Shown here piece after piece: positions 17,704-25,845 of a DNA stretch of 64,000 nucleotides; the stretch's first letter is position 1; each line of letters opens with the position of its first letter. The position numbers and the translations under genes were made by a program. The stretch is from Corallococcus sp. NCRR (lineage in GTDB: Bacteria; Myxococcota; Myxococcia; Myxococcales; Myxococcaceae), in NCBI RefSeq assembly GCF_026965535.1, contig NZ_CP114039.1, positions 4,402,001-4,466,000 of the forward strand, given 5' to 3'. A model generated the notes under the pieces. The model was not told the origin of the DNA, made no database searches, and worked only from the letters and a program-made list of their open reading frames with translations.

Positions 17704-18743
17704 GCGTGCGCGTGGCGGTGCTGGGAGCCGCGGGCTACACCGGCGGCGAGGTGCTGCGCCTGTTGCTCGCGCACCCGGCCGTGGAGGTGGTGCAGGCCAC
17801 CTCCGGCCAGTTCGCCGGCAAGCGCCTGGACTTCCCGCACCCGCACCTGCGCGGGGTGGGTACGCTTCGCTACACGCCGCACGACGCGCTGGAGCCCTGC
17901 GACGTGCTGGTGAGCTGCATGCCTCAAGGGGAGCTGCTCCAGCGCTGGCAGAAGGTGTCCCGGCTGGCGGAGCGGGTGGTGGACCTGAGCGCGGACTTCC
18001 GCCTGGACGCCGCGAGGCACGCGCGCTGGTACGGCAAGCACCCGCGCCCGGACGACGTGCCCGCGTTCGTCTACGGCCTGCCGGAGTGGATGGGCGAGGC
18101 GCTGACGAACGCGCGCCACGTCGCGGTGCCCGGCTGCATGGCGCACGCGGGATTGCTGGCGCTCCTGCCGCTCCTGCACGCGGGGCTCGCGCGTCCGGAC
18201 GTGCTGGTGGTGGACGCGAAGACGGGCTCGTCCGGGGGCGGATCCACGCCGGACCGCTCCTCGCACCACCCGGAGCGCGCGAACGCGCTGCGCTGCTACA
18301 AGCCGGTGGGCCACCGACACACGGGCGAGCTGGAGGGCGTGGTGGCGCGCGTCACCGGACAGCAGCCCACCATCCACTTCAGCGCCACGGCGGTGCCGGG
18401 CGTGCGCGGTATCCTGGCCACGGTGCACGCCTTCGCGGCGCGGCCGGTGGAGGAGGCGGAGGTGGTGCGCGCCATCGCCACGCGCTACCGCGAGAAGCCC
18501 TTCGTGCGGCTCCTGCGCCCCAGCGCGTCGCTCTCTCCGTTCCCGGAGCCCGGGCCGCTCCTGGGCACGAACCACTGTGATTTGTCGGTGGACGTGGACG
18601 CGGAGCGGGGCCGCATCGTGGTGAACGCGGCCATCGACAACCTGGTGAAGGGCGCCGCCGGCACGGCGGTGCATGCGTTGAACCTGATGCTGGGCCGTCC
18701 GGAGACGGAAGGGTTGGGCTTCCGGGGCCTGCATCCGCTCTAG
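17700..18743 (+). CDS. ArgC/LysY-type N-acyl-aminoacyl-phosphate reductase
   Basis: 347 residues, matching ArgC/LysY. NADPH-binding GAAGYTGGE at 9-17, catalytic Cys in AVPGCMAHAG (about 142), and the catalytic His region GHRHTGELEG near 203. It should reduce the AmCP-linked acyl phosphate, made by the LysZ-type kinase further downstream, to the semialdehyde. That aldehyde is the natural acceptor for the split transketolase. The start overlaps the ligase stop by four bases, so translation is likely coupled. The kinase that must act before it is separated by the repeat array. Confidence 0.93.
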   Translation: MSVRVAVLGAAGYTGGEVLRLLLAHPAVEVVQATSGQFAGKRLDFPHPHLRGVGTLRYTPHDALEPCDVLVSCMPQGELLQRWQKVSRLAERVVDLSADFRLDAARHARWYGKHPRPDDVPAFVYGLPEWMGEALTNARHVAVPGCMAHAGLLALLPLLHAGLARPDVLVVDAKTGSSGGGSTPDRSSHHPERANALRCYKPVGHRHTGELEGVVARVTGQQPTIHFSATAVPGVRGILATVHAFAARPVEEAEVVRAIATRYREKPFVRLLRPSASLSPFPEPGPLLGTNHCDLSVDVDAERGRIVVNAAIDNLVKGAAGTAVHALNLMLGRPETEGLGFRGLHPL

Positions 18744-18773
18744 ACCGCTTTTCATTTTCGAGGAGCCGCACCC

Positions 18774-19619
18774 ATGAGCTTGAGCACGAAATCCCCTGGC
18801 GAGGTGTTCGCGGCCGCGGTCCAGAAGCAGGGCACGAAGGCGCACGTGGACTACGACACGTCCATCGTGGACGCGTTCCCCGGCTTCAAGCGCCGTCCGC
18901 GCATCGCGGTGCGCGGCATGTTCAAGACGGCCAAGGCGGAGCGCGACCCGGTCCCCTTCTGGTACGAGACGCACCCCCAGACGAAGCCCGCCGGGCCGGT
19001 GCAGGACGTGGAGCTGCGCCCGGAAGCGGGCTTCGAGTTCCATCAGGACACGCAGGCGCTCAAGCCCACGCGCGCGTGGATCCAGGTGCCGCGCAACCTG
19101 CTGGAGGATTCGCAGTCCCTGGCGCAGTTCATCGACTTCCGGTTGCTGGTGCGTTTGAACACGGCGGAGAACCAGGCGCTGTGCATCGGCAAGGGTGGGG
19201 AGGGCGTTCGGGGCCTGATGCACACGCCGGGCATCGTGCGGCTGCCGGCGAAGAAGAACGCGGTGGCCTCGCTGCTCAACGCCTGCGCGCAGGTGGAGCA
19301 GATGGGCGGATCCGCGGACGGCATCGTCATCAACTCGTTGGACTTCTACGAGCACCTGGTGGGCCAGCAGTCGCTCCTGTCGGACCTGGCGGCCATGGGC
19401 ATCCGCCTGTGCCGCACGCGCATGGTGAACCCGGGCACCATCATCGTGGGGGACTTCACGGCCGCGGCGACGCTGTATGACAGCCAGCGCTCGGTCATCC
19501 GGTTCGCGGAGCCGCCGCCGGGCATCTTCCCGCGCGAGGGACTGGCCGCCTACGGCGAGGTCTTCACGACGCTCGCGGTGCACCTGCCCACCCACTTCTT
19601 CGTGGCGTCGCTGACCTGA
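18774..19619 (+). CDS. Encapsulin-like HK97-fold shell protein (family 3, natural-product type)
   Basis: 281 residues. It resembles HK97-type phage capsid and encapsulin proteins: a long spine-helix segment (112-132), GEGVRGLMHTPGI (142-154), VINSLDFYEHL (185-195, where capsids have a conserved INPxD-type segment), and GTIIVGDFTAAATLYDSQ (221-238), the A-domain strand and P-loop region. No terminase, portal, protease or tail gene is near, so this is not a prophage. Its place inside a biosynthetic operon fits what I recall as family 3 encapsulins of myxobacterial and streptomycete clusters. Expected to self-assemble into an icosahedral compartment around one or more pathway enzymes. GAGGAG lies shortly before the ATG, and the stop overlaps the next start (TGATG). 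Cargo is not known. Confidence 0.85.
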   Translation: MSLSTKSPGEVFAAAVQKQGTKAHVDYDTSIVDAFPGFKRRPRIAVRGMFKTAKAERDPVPFWYETHPQTKPAGPVQDVELRPEAGFEFHQDTQALKPTRAWIQVPRNLLEDSQSLAQFIDFRLLVRLNTAENQALCIGKGGEGVRGLMHTPGIVRLPAKKNAVASLLNACAQVEQMGGSADGIVINSLDFYEHLVGQQSLLSDLAAMGIRLCRTRMVNPGTIIVGDFTAAATLYDSQRSVIRFAEPPPGIFPREGLAAYGEVFTTLAVHLPTHFFVASLT

Positions 19620-20611
19620 TGGCCACCGCGAGCGCGAAGGGTGAGGGCGCGCAGCTCACGGTCCTCTACATCACCGGCTGGTGCCGCAGCGGCAGCACCA
19701 TCCTGGGCAACGTCCTCAACGAGGTCCCGGGCTTCTTCCACGTGGGGGAGCTGAGCTTCCTCTGGAAGAACGCGTACGGGAACGGGTCCAACACGTTGTG
19801 CGGCTGCGGCCAGCAACTGTTGGAGTGCGGCATCTGGAACACGGTGCTGAGCTCCGACGTGTCGGCGGGCCTGACGCCGCGCGCGCATGCGGCGGAGGTG
19901 GTGCGCAGGCAGCAGGCCGCCGTGCGCACGCGGCACACGCTGCGGGTGCTGGACGAGGCAGGGGATTCGCAGGCGCTCCAGTCGCACGCGGACTTCCTGG
20001 CGCGCACGTACCGGACCATCGCGCGAGCGACGGGGAGCACGGTGTTGGTGGACAGCGGGAAGTTCCCGTCCGAGGCGGCGCTGCTGCCGCGCGTGGACGG
20101 CATCCGGCCGCTGTACCTGCACCTGGTGCGCGACCCGCGCGCGGTGACGCACTCGTGGACGAAGACGAAGCAGTACGTCGTCCCCATGTCCGCCGCGCGC
20201 AGCACGGCGTACTGGCTGGGCTTCAACGCCGCGTCGGAGGAGGTGACGCGGAGGTTCCCCGACCAGTCGCTCTTCCTGCGCTACGAGGACTTCATCGCCG
20301 CGCCGGACCGCACCGTGGACACGGTGCTGGACCTGGTGGGCGTGCCGCGAGCACAGAACCCGGTGAAGGGGCGCACGGTGGTGCTGGGGAAGAACCACAC
20401 CGTCACCGGCAACCCGGACCGCTTCCGCAGCGGACCCACGCTCCTGCGCGGCGAGGACGACGCATGGAAGGGGGAGCTGGCCTCCGGAGCGAAGGCGCTC
20501 ACCGTGGCGCTCGCCTGGCCGCTGATGGCGAAGTACGGCTACTTCAGCGGAGCACGGCGAGCACCCATCGGAGGGGCCGCACCGGACGCGGGCGCGGAGC
20601 GTCGCCCCTGA
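19619..20611 (+). CDS. PAPS-dependent sulfotransferase
   Basis: 330 residues. The 5'-phosphosulfate loop is GWCRSGSTILGN (20-31) and the 3'-phosphate segment is HLVRDPRAVTHSW (about 165-177), followed by YEDFIAAP, a typical order for sulfotransferase family proteins. It should transfer sulfate from PAPS to a hydroxyl or amine. In this locus a polyhydroxylated amino acid or the finished peptide are candidate acceptors. Its ATG overlaps the encapsulin stop (TGATG), so the two are probably made in fixed ratio. That makes it a leading cargo candidate. The last 20 or so residues are Ala/Pro/Gly/Arg-rich and probably disordered. Confidence 0.88.
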   Translation: MATASAKGEGAQLTVLYITGWCRSGSTILGNVLNEVPGFFHVGELSFLWKNAYGNGSNTLCGCGQQLLECGIWNTVLSSDVSAGLTPRAHAAEVVRRQQAAVRTRHTLRVLDEAGDSQALQSHADFLARTYRTIARATGSTVLVDSGKFPSEAALLPRVDGIRPLYLHLVRDPRAVTHSWTKTKQYVVPMSAARSTAYWLGFNAASEEVTRRFPDQSLFLRYEDFIAAPDRTVDTVLDLVGVPRAQNPVKGRTVVLGKNHTVTGNPDRFRSGPTLLRGEDDAWKGELASGAKALTVALAWPLMAKYGYFSGARRAPIGGAAPDAGAERRP

Positions 20612-20691
20612 GTCTCCGGCCATGAGCTCGGTCCTCACGGATGAGAAGCCAGGAAACCTTCTGGGCCCCCGCCGGAGGCGCACCGAAAAAA

Positions 20692-21477
20692 CCTGTCCGA
20701 CAGTCGGACAGGTTTTGAGGACCACGGCAGGCGCGCTCCGGTCCAGCCATGCACCGGAAACCTGTCGGACAGCCGGACAGGTTCTGGAGGTCCGAAGCCC
20801 GGGACCTCGTCCCGACCAAGCTGCGGAAACCTGTCGGACAGTCGGACAAGTTCTGGAGAACCGGGGCCCGGGACCTCGTCCCGCCCGAGCCGAGGAAACC
20901 TGTCGGACAGTCGGACAAGTTCTGGAGAACCGGGGCCCGGGACCTCGTCCCGACCAGGTTGAGGAAACCGGTCGGACAGTCGGACAGGTTTTGAAGAACC
21001 GAGGTCCGGGACCTCGTCCTGCCCGAGCCGCGGAAGCCTGTCGGACGGTCGGACAGGTTTTGGGGCACCGGGGTCGGGAACCATCGGTCCTGCCGGGCTG
21101 CGGAAACTTGTCGGACGGTCGGACAGGTTTTACGCGCACCGCAGCGGTGAGGCCGTTGTTCCATCTGGGCACGGAACCTGTCGGACAGTCGGACCGGTTT
21201 GGGCGCACCGGTGCCAGGGGCTGCCGGTCCATCCAGGCCGCAGAAACCTGTCGGACCGTCGGACAGGTTTTGGAAAGTCGTGGTTGGGGACCGTCGTTCC
21301 AATCGGGCGACTGGAACCCTGTCGGACAGTCGGACCGATTTGGGCGAGTCGTGGCCGGGGATCGTCGCTCCATCTGGAGCACGGAAACCTGTTCGACAGT
21401 CGGACCCGTTTGGGAACGTCGTCGCTGGAGGGGCTGTCCGCTGCGGTCGGGCGGGGGAATCCTGTCAGTCGGACCGG
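20692..21477. repeat. Twelve-unit tandem array of 69-71 bp repeats with a palindromic core
   Basis: Cores begin at 20692, 20761, 20830, 20899, 20968, 21037, 21107, 21177, 21247, 21318, 21388 and 21461. The best core is CCTGTCCGAC, one A, then GTCGGACAGG, a perfect 10-base inverted repeat. It is usually preceded by GGAAA and followed by TTTTGG or TTCTGG. The intervening 48 or so bases of units 2-5 are nearly alike and include GGGACCTCGTCCC, itself a small hairpin. Intervals decay away from that centre. The period changes from 69 to 70 to 71, so no reading frame is kept and the array is not protein coding, although several frames stay open. It lies between the sulfotransferase and SDR genes of one operon. 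Confidence 0.93.
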
Positions 21478-21799
21478 TTTGGGCGTGCCGGGCGGAATGC
21501 GCTCGGGGGAATCCGGGGCTTGTGGGCTGTGCCCCGGTGCGGTCGGGCAGGGTTGGGGATAGGGCTCCGTCAACGCGGCTTCGTCCGGCGTGAAGGCGGG
21601 GCGAGGTGGCGCGTCTGGGGCTTGTTTCGATAGGGCGAACGGCGGCGCTCGCTGGGCCTGGTCTTCAGTGACGTGCGCCGGGCGGGTTTCGACGAGGGCG
21701 GGGACGGGCTGGCATGCCTCGACCCTCGTGGGTGCGGTTCAGTGATGTCGGGTGTGGTCGTTCGGCGGCGGCCTTGCGCCAACTTCTGGAGGGACGCGG
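21478..21799. other. Non-coding stretch between repeat array and SDR gene
   Basis: About 320 bases following the last degenerate repeat unit. Reading frames here lack convincing start sites or protein-like composition. It may hold a second promoter for the SDR/kinase/hydrolase genes, but I see no clear -35/-10 pair. The only firm signal is the GGAGGG ribosome site at 21788-21793. Confidence 0.6.
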
Positions 21800-22576
21800 A
21801 TGGAACTGGGACTCGCCAACAAGGTCGCGCTCGTCGCTGGTGGCTCCAGCGGGCTGGGGCTCGCTGTCGCGGAGGAACTGGCGAAGGAGGGCGCGCATGT
21901 CGCCATCGGTGCTCGGGATACCGACCGGCTGGCTCAGGCGGAGGCTCGGCTCAAGTCCGTGGCCCGGAGCGGCAGGGTGCTGGCGTCTCGCGTGGACGTG
22001 AAGGATGACGCGGACGTGCGCCGCTGGGTGGAGGAGGTGGTCGCCACACTGGGCACGCTGCACGTCGTCGTCACCAACAGCGGCGGCCCTCCTCCGGGCC
22101 CGGCCTCCACCTTCGGCGTGGATGCGTACCGGAGCGCGGCGGACGCGGTGCTGCTGCCTCCCATCTCCCTGGCGCTCGCGGCGCTCCCGCACCTGAAGAA
22201 GGCCGGATGGGGACGCTTGCTGTTCATCACCTCGGAGACCGTGCACCGGCCGGTGGCCCGCTTCGCGCTGTCCGGCTTTGCTCGCATGGGAATCCTCGGC
22301 TTCTCCGCCGCGCTGGTGCAGGAACTGGGCGATGCCGGTATCACCGTCAATGTGCTGGCTCCGGGCTACATGCGCACGCCTCCGGTGGAGCGCACCGCCG
22401 GCAACGCGGGTGACGTGGAGGCGGGCCTTCGCGCCATGGGGGCACACATCCCGCTCAAGCGCGTGGGGCTCCCGGAGGAGTTCGCCGCCGCGGCGGTGTT
22501 CCTCGCCAGCGAGCGCGCTTCCTTCATCACCGGCACCGTGCAACTCGTGGACGGTGGCGCGAGCGTCATCGGATGA
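21800..22576 (+). CDS. Atypical short-chain dehydrogenase/reductase (SDR)
   Basis: 258 residues. Rossmann motif AGGSSGLG (13-20) replaces the usual TGxxxGxG, and NSGGPPPG stands where NNAG is expected. In the active-site stretch after ITSE (near 143) the sequence reads RFALSGFARMG, so the usual catalytic Tyr-x-x-x-Lys is missing. This pattern matches an SDR-like subgroup related to beta-ketoacyl reductases that lacks the normal tetrad. It could still bind a nucleotide and reduce or isomerise the ketol product of the transketolase, or be structural. The start was chosen at 21800 for the GGAGGG site six bases upstream. The stop overlaps the kinase start (ATGA). Confidence 0.85.
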   Translation: MELGLANKVALVAGGSSGLGLAVAEELAKEGAHVAIGARDTDRLAQAEARLKSVARSGRVLASRVDVKDDADVRRWVEEVVATLGTLHVVVTNSGGPPPGPASTFGVDAYRSAADAVLLPPISLALAALPHLKKAGWGRLLFITSETVHRPVARFALSGFARMGILGFSAALVQELGDAGITVNVLAPGYMRTPPVERTAGNAGDVEAGLRAMGAHIPLKRVGLPEEFAAAAVFLASERASFITGTVQLVDGGASVIG

Positions 22577-23442
22577 GCGCGACGCCTGCCTCTTCCTCCC
22601 GCCGTCCCGTCGTCGTGAAGATTGGCGGCGCGGCGGGCGTGGACCTGGAGAACGTCTGCTCGGACGTCGTGGAGCTCGTCCGCCAGGGCGAGCGCGTCGT
22701 CGTCGTCAACGGCGGTTCGGAGGCCGGTGAGCGGCTCCTGGGCTCGCTGGGCCTGGAGCGCCCGGAGGCCACCACCGCGAACGGCAACGTCGTGCGCCTC
22801 ACCTACGCGCCCACGCTGCGCGCGCTCACCATGGCGTGGGTGGGCGAGGTCAACAAGGCCGTGGTGCTGGCGCTGCTCGCGAAGGGCGTCACCGCCCTGG
22901 GCCTGTGCGGCGCGGACGGCCGCGTGCTCACCGCGCGCCGCCGGCCTCCCCTCAAGTTGCAGGACTCCGATGGGCGCATGCGCATCGACCGCGAGCACCT
23001 GGCGGGCGAGGTCTCCTCGGTGAACTCGGCGCTCCTGGGGACGCTGCTGGAGGGCGGCTACGTGCCCGTCGTGTGTCCTCCCGCGGTGACGGAGGACGGC
23101 GTGCTCGTGAACGTGGACGCGGACCACGTGGCGTCGTCCATCTCGGCGGCGCTGGGCGCGAAGGCCCTGGTCATCCTCTCCAACGTGCCGGGGCTGCTCG
23201 CGGATCCGAAGGACCCGGGCTCGCTGGTGCGCTCCAGCGACGACGTGGAGGGCTGCATGCCGCTGGCCGGTGGACGCATGCGCTACAAGCTGGAGGCCGT
23301 GCGCCGCGCGCTGCACGGCGGAGTTCCGACCGCTTACGTGAGCGCGTCGCGCGTGGCCCGGCCGGTGTTCTCCGCGCTGGAGGAGACGGGCGGTACGAAG
23401 TTCACCCTTCGCGAGGGAGGCACGGCGGATGCGGGCGCGTGA
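22573..23442 (+). CDS. ArgB/LysZ-type amino acid kinase
   Basis: 289 residues, amino acid kinase fold. VVVKIGGAAG (13-22) and VVVVNGGSEAG (42-52) form the phosphate and substrate loops. VNVDADHVASSIS and ILSNVPGLL are typical of acetylglutamate kinase and LysZ. It should phosphorylate the free carboxylate of the AmCP-bound amino acid, giving the acyl phosphate used by the LysY-type reductase. LysZ-like proteins recognise the whole carrier. Start overlaps the SDR stop by four bases and the end overlaps the hydrolase by 14 bases, so these three genes form one coupled unit. Confidence 0.92.
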   Translation: MSATPASSSRRPVVVKIGGAAGVDLENVCSDVVELVRQGERVVVVNGGSEAGERLLGSLGLERPEATTANGNVVRLTYAPTLRALTMAWVGEVNKAVVLALLAKGVTALGLCGADGRVLTARRRPPLKLQDSDGRMRIDREHLAGEVSSVNSALLGTLLEGGYVPVVCPPAVTEDGVLVNVDADHVASSISAALGAKALVILSNVPGLLADPKDPGSLVRSSDDVEGCMPLAGGRMRYKLEAVRRALHGGVPTAYVSASRVARPVFSALEETGGTKFTLREGGTADAGA

Positions 23443-24505
23443 GCCAGGCGTCGACTTGTTGCGGTGGATGGTGGAGCAGTACAGCCCCAGCCACCAGGAG
23501 GCCTCCTTCGCCGGAGCGCTGGTGGAGCGGCTGGGCGCTCGCGGCTGGCGGGCCCACACCGACCCCGTGGGCAACGCCGTCGCCCGCTACGGGGACGGAG
23601 ACACCGTCATCGCGTTCCTGGGCCACATCGACACCGTGCCCGGAGAGGTGCCCGTGCGGCTGGAGGGCCAGAAGCTCTACGGCCGGGGCGCGGTGGACGC
23701 CAAGGGACCGCTGTGCGCGTTCATCGAAGCCGTGGAGCTGCTGGACGACGCGGAGCGCGCCGGCAAGCAGTTCCTGCTCCTGGGCTGCGTGGAGGAGGAG
23801 GTCGCCATCACCCGCGGCGCCCTGCACGTGCGCGACCAGTACGCCCCGGACTTCGTCATCAACGGCGAGCCCAGCGGCGCGCACGCGGTGACCATCGGCT
23901 ACAAGGGCCTCTTGCGCCTGGACCTGGAGCACCGCGCCAGCCGCCGCCATACCGCGAGCCGCGACTACCGCGCCGCCGCCGAGCACGTCATCGACGCGTG
24001 GAACGCGCTCAAGCGCCTGTGTGACGACTGGAACCGCGAGCGCCCGTCCCTCTTCGAGCAGAACCTGCCCTCCCTCAACGCCTTCCACACCGGCGCCACG
24101 GAGACGGAGGAGTGGGCCACGGCCGCCGTGAGCATCCGCACCGGCCCGTCCACGGACACCGATGCCCTGCTCGCGGCGCTGGCCACCGTGCCCTCCGTGA
24201 CGGTGCGCACCGTGGCCCGGAAGAACGCCGTGTCCACGAATGGCAACGACGCGCTCTCCCGCGTCTTCAAGCAGGCCATCCGCGAGCGCGGCGTGAAGCC
24301 CACGCTGCGCCTGAAGACCGGCACGTCCGACTGGAACACCGTGGCCTCCGCGTGGGCCGTGCCCACCGTGGCGTACGGCCCCGGCGACGCCGCGCTGGAC
24401 CACACGCCGAACGAGCACATCGACCTGCCGGAGTACGAGGAGGGCGTCGCGGTGCTCGCGCGCGTGCTGGCGCTCCTGCCGGTGAAGGGGACCGCGGGAG
24501 GCTGA
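23429..24505 (+). CDS. LysK/ArgE-type M20 zinc hydrolase, releases product from AmCP
   Basis: 358 residues. M20 metallopeptidase motifs: GHIDTVPG with the first metal His and catalytic Asp, GRGAVDAKGPL with the bridging Asp, CVEEEV with the general-base Glu, INGEPSG, and the distal metal His in HTPNEH near the end. LysK cuts the isopeptide bond between LysW and the finished amino acid. The same job here would free the tailored amino acid for the NRPS. It is the last gene of the rightward operon and overlaps the kinase gene by 14 bases. It ends five bases from the convergent exporter gene. Confidence 0.92.
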   Translation: MRAREPGVDLLRWMVEQYSPSHQEASFAGALVERLGARGWRAHTDPVGNAVARYGDGDTVIAFLGHIDTVPGEVPVRLEGQKLYGRGAVDAKGPLCAFIEAVELLDDAERAGKQFLLLGCVEEEVAITRGALHVRDQYAPDFVINGEPSGAHAVTIGYKGLLRLDLEHRASRRHTASRDYRAAAEHVIDAWNALKRLCDDWNRERPSLFEQNLPSLNAFHTGATETEEWATAAVSIRTGPSTDTDALLAALATVPSVTVRTVARKNAVSTNGNDALSRVFKQAIRERGVKPTLRLKTGTSDWNTVASAWAVPTVAYGPGDAALDHTPNEHIDLPEYEEGVAVLARVLALLPVKGTAGG

Positions 24506-24510
24506 AACGC

Positions 24511-25746
24511 TCAGGTGCCCAGCGCGGCCAGGCCCCTCGCGCGCAGGGTCCGCATCCCCACCACGATGCCGAAGAAGAGCAGGGCACAGCCCGCGGTGAT
24601 GGGCCGCACACCCACGCGGTCCGACAGCGCGCCCTGGCCCCAGACGCCCAGGATGTAGCCCGCGTTCACCAGCAGCAGGAACAGGCTGCTCACGCGCGCC
24701 TGCAACTCCGGCGGCGTGCGCGCCTGGCACACCGTCTTCAGGCCCGTGAATGCGACCAGGTACACGGCGCCCAGGATGAACAGCGTCACCAGGGCCACCG
24801 GCAGCGTGGGGGACAGCCAGTACGCGGCGGAGCACAGCCCCACGAGCAGCAGCGCCGACTCCAGGAAGGCGCGCCGCCCCATCCTCGCGGCGAGGGCGCC
24901 GGAGCCGAACGCCGCGATGACCGCGCCCGTCCCCTGCGCCGTGAGCAGCATGGACGTGGTGGTCGCGTCCCCACCCAGCACCTTCAGCGCGAACACCGGC
25001 ACCAGGCCCACGAAGGGGGAGATGAGCAGGCCCACCAGCGCCCCGGAGCCCAGCGCGAGCGCGATGCCCGGATCCGTCCACGCCAGGCGCACGCCCCGCA
25101 TGATGCCGGCCCACAGCGAATCCACCTTGGGGGGCAGGGTGCTCGCCGCGCCGCGCATCCCCGCGAGCGCCAGCAGCACGGCGAGGAAGGACAGCGTGTT
25201 GACGAACAGCGCCCCGGCGATGCCCACCTTCGTCAGCACGAGCGCGGCCAGCACGGGCCCGATGATGCGCCCCAGGTTGAACTGCGCCGAGTCCAGGCTG
25301 AGCGCGTTGTGCAGGTCCTCCGGGGGCACCACGGCCACGGTGAGCGCCGTGGCGCAGGGGATGACCAGCGTGCTGAACGCGCCGTTGAGCAGCGAGAGGA
25401 CCGCCACCCACGGCACCGACAGGTTGTTCGTCCCGGCCAGCACCGTGAGCAGCGCGGCCAGCAGCGCCTGCACGCAGATGCACACGGCCATGAAGGTGCG
25501 CCGGTCGAAGCGGTCCGCGAGCGCTCCACCCAGGGGCGCGAGCACCAACGAAGGCAGGTGCGTCAGCGCGGCGACCCCGCCCGTCCACGCGGCCTGGCCC
25601 GTCACCTGCGTGACGTAGACCCCCAGGGCCACGGACTCCATCCACGTGCCGATGTTCGACACGAGCGTGCCCAGCCAGAGAAGGGTGAAGTCGCGATGAG
25701 ACAGGGCCCGGGCGGAGCCCGAACGTGAGAACAAGGAGGTGGCCAC
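24511..25746 (-). CDS. MFS exporter (EntS/MFS_3-like)
   Basis: 411 residues, about 12 hydrophobic segments. Motif A of the major facilitator superfamily is visible as GGALADRFDRRTF between segments 2 and 3. Closest in style to the enterobactin-exporter/MFS_3 group. The GTG start at 25746 puts HRDFTLLWLG, a typical beginning for this group, near the N-terminus. No ATG is available there. Longer upstream reading overlaps the next gene and is not protein-like. Its place against the end of the AmCP operon suggests export of the cluster product, though a general efflux role is possible. Confidence 0.85.
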   Translation of the reverse strand: MATSLFSRSGSARALSHRDFTLLWLGTLVSNIGTWMESVALGVYVTQVTGQAAWTGGVAALTHLPSLVLAPLGGALADRFDRRTFMAVCICVQALLAALLTVLAGTNNLSVPWVAVLSLLNGAFSTLVIPCATALTVAVVPPEDLHNALSLDSAQFNLGRIIGPVLAALVLTKVGIAGALFVNTLSFLAVLLALAGMRGAASTLPPKVDSLWAGIMRGVRLAWTDPGIALALGSGALVGLLISPFVGLVPVFALKVLGGDATTTSMLLTAQGTGAVIAAFGSGALAARMGRRAFLESALLLVGLCSAAYWLSPTLPVALVTLFILGAVYLVAFTGLKTVCQARTPPELQARVSSLFLLLVNAGYILGVWGQGALSDRVGVRPITAGCALLFFGIVVGMRTLRARGLAALGT

Positions 25747-25845
25747 GGCGGTACTCTTTCTACAGCGCGTCCCTGACGCATGCTCGGTGGGCGCACGCCT
25801 ACACGGTGGTTGACTCCCTGCCTGCCTTGGGAGACGGGGAAACCC

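Noticed and set aside
18774..20611. Prophage remnant around the capsid-like gene
   Set aside because: No terminase, portal, protease, tail or integrase gene, and tight overlap with biosynthetic genes.
20692..21477. CRISPR array
   Set aside because: Intervals are related to one another, cores are palindromes with variable ends, the period drifts, and there are no cas genes.
20622..21593. Repeat protein encoded by the array
   Set aside because: Several frames on both strands stay open only because of composition; period shifts from 69 to 70-71 bases destroy any repeat frame.
14653..24505. Primary lysine or arginine biosynthesis operon
   Set aside because: Encapsulin, sulfotransferase, transketolase, NRPS and exporter context and the absence of other lysine or arginine genes favour secondary metabolism.
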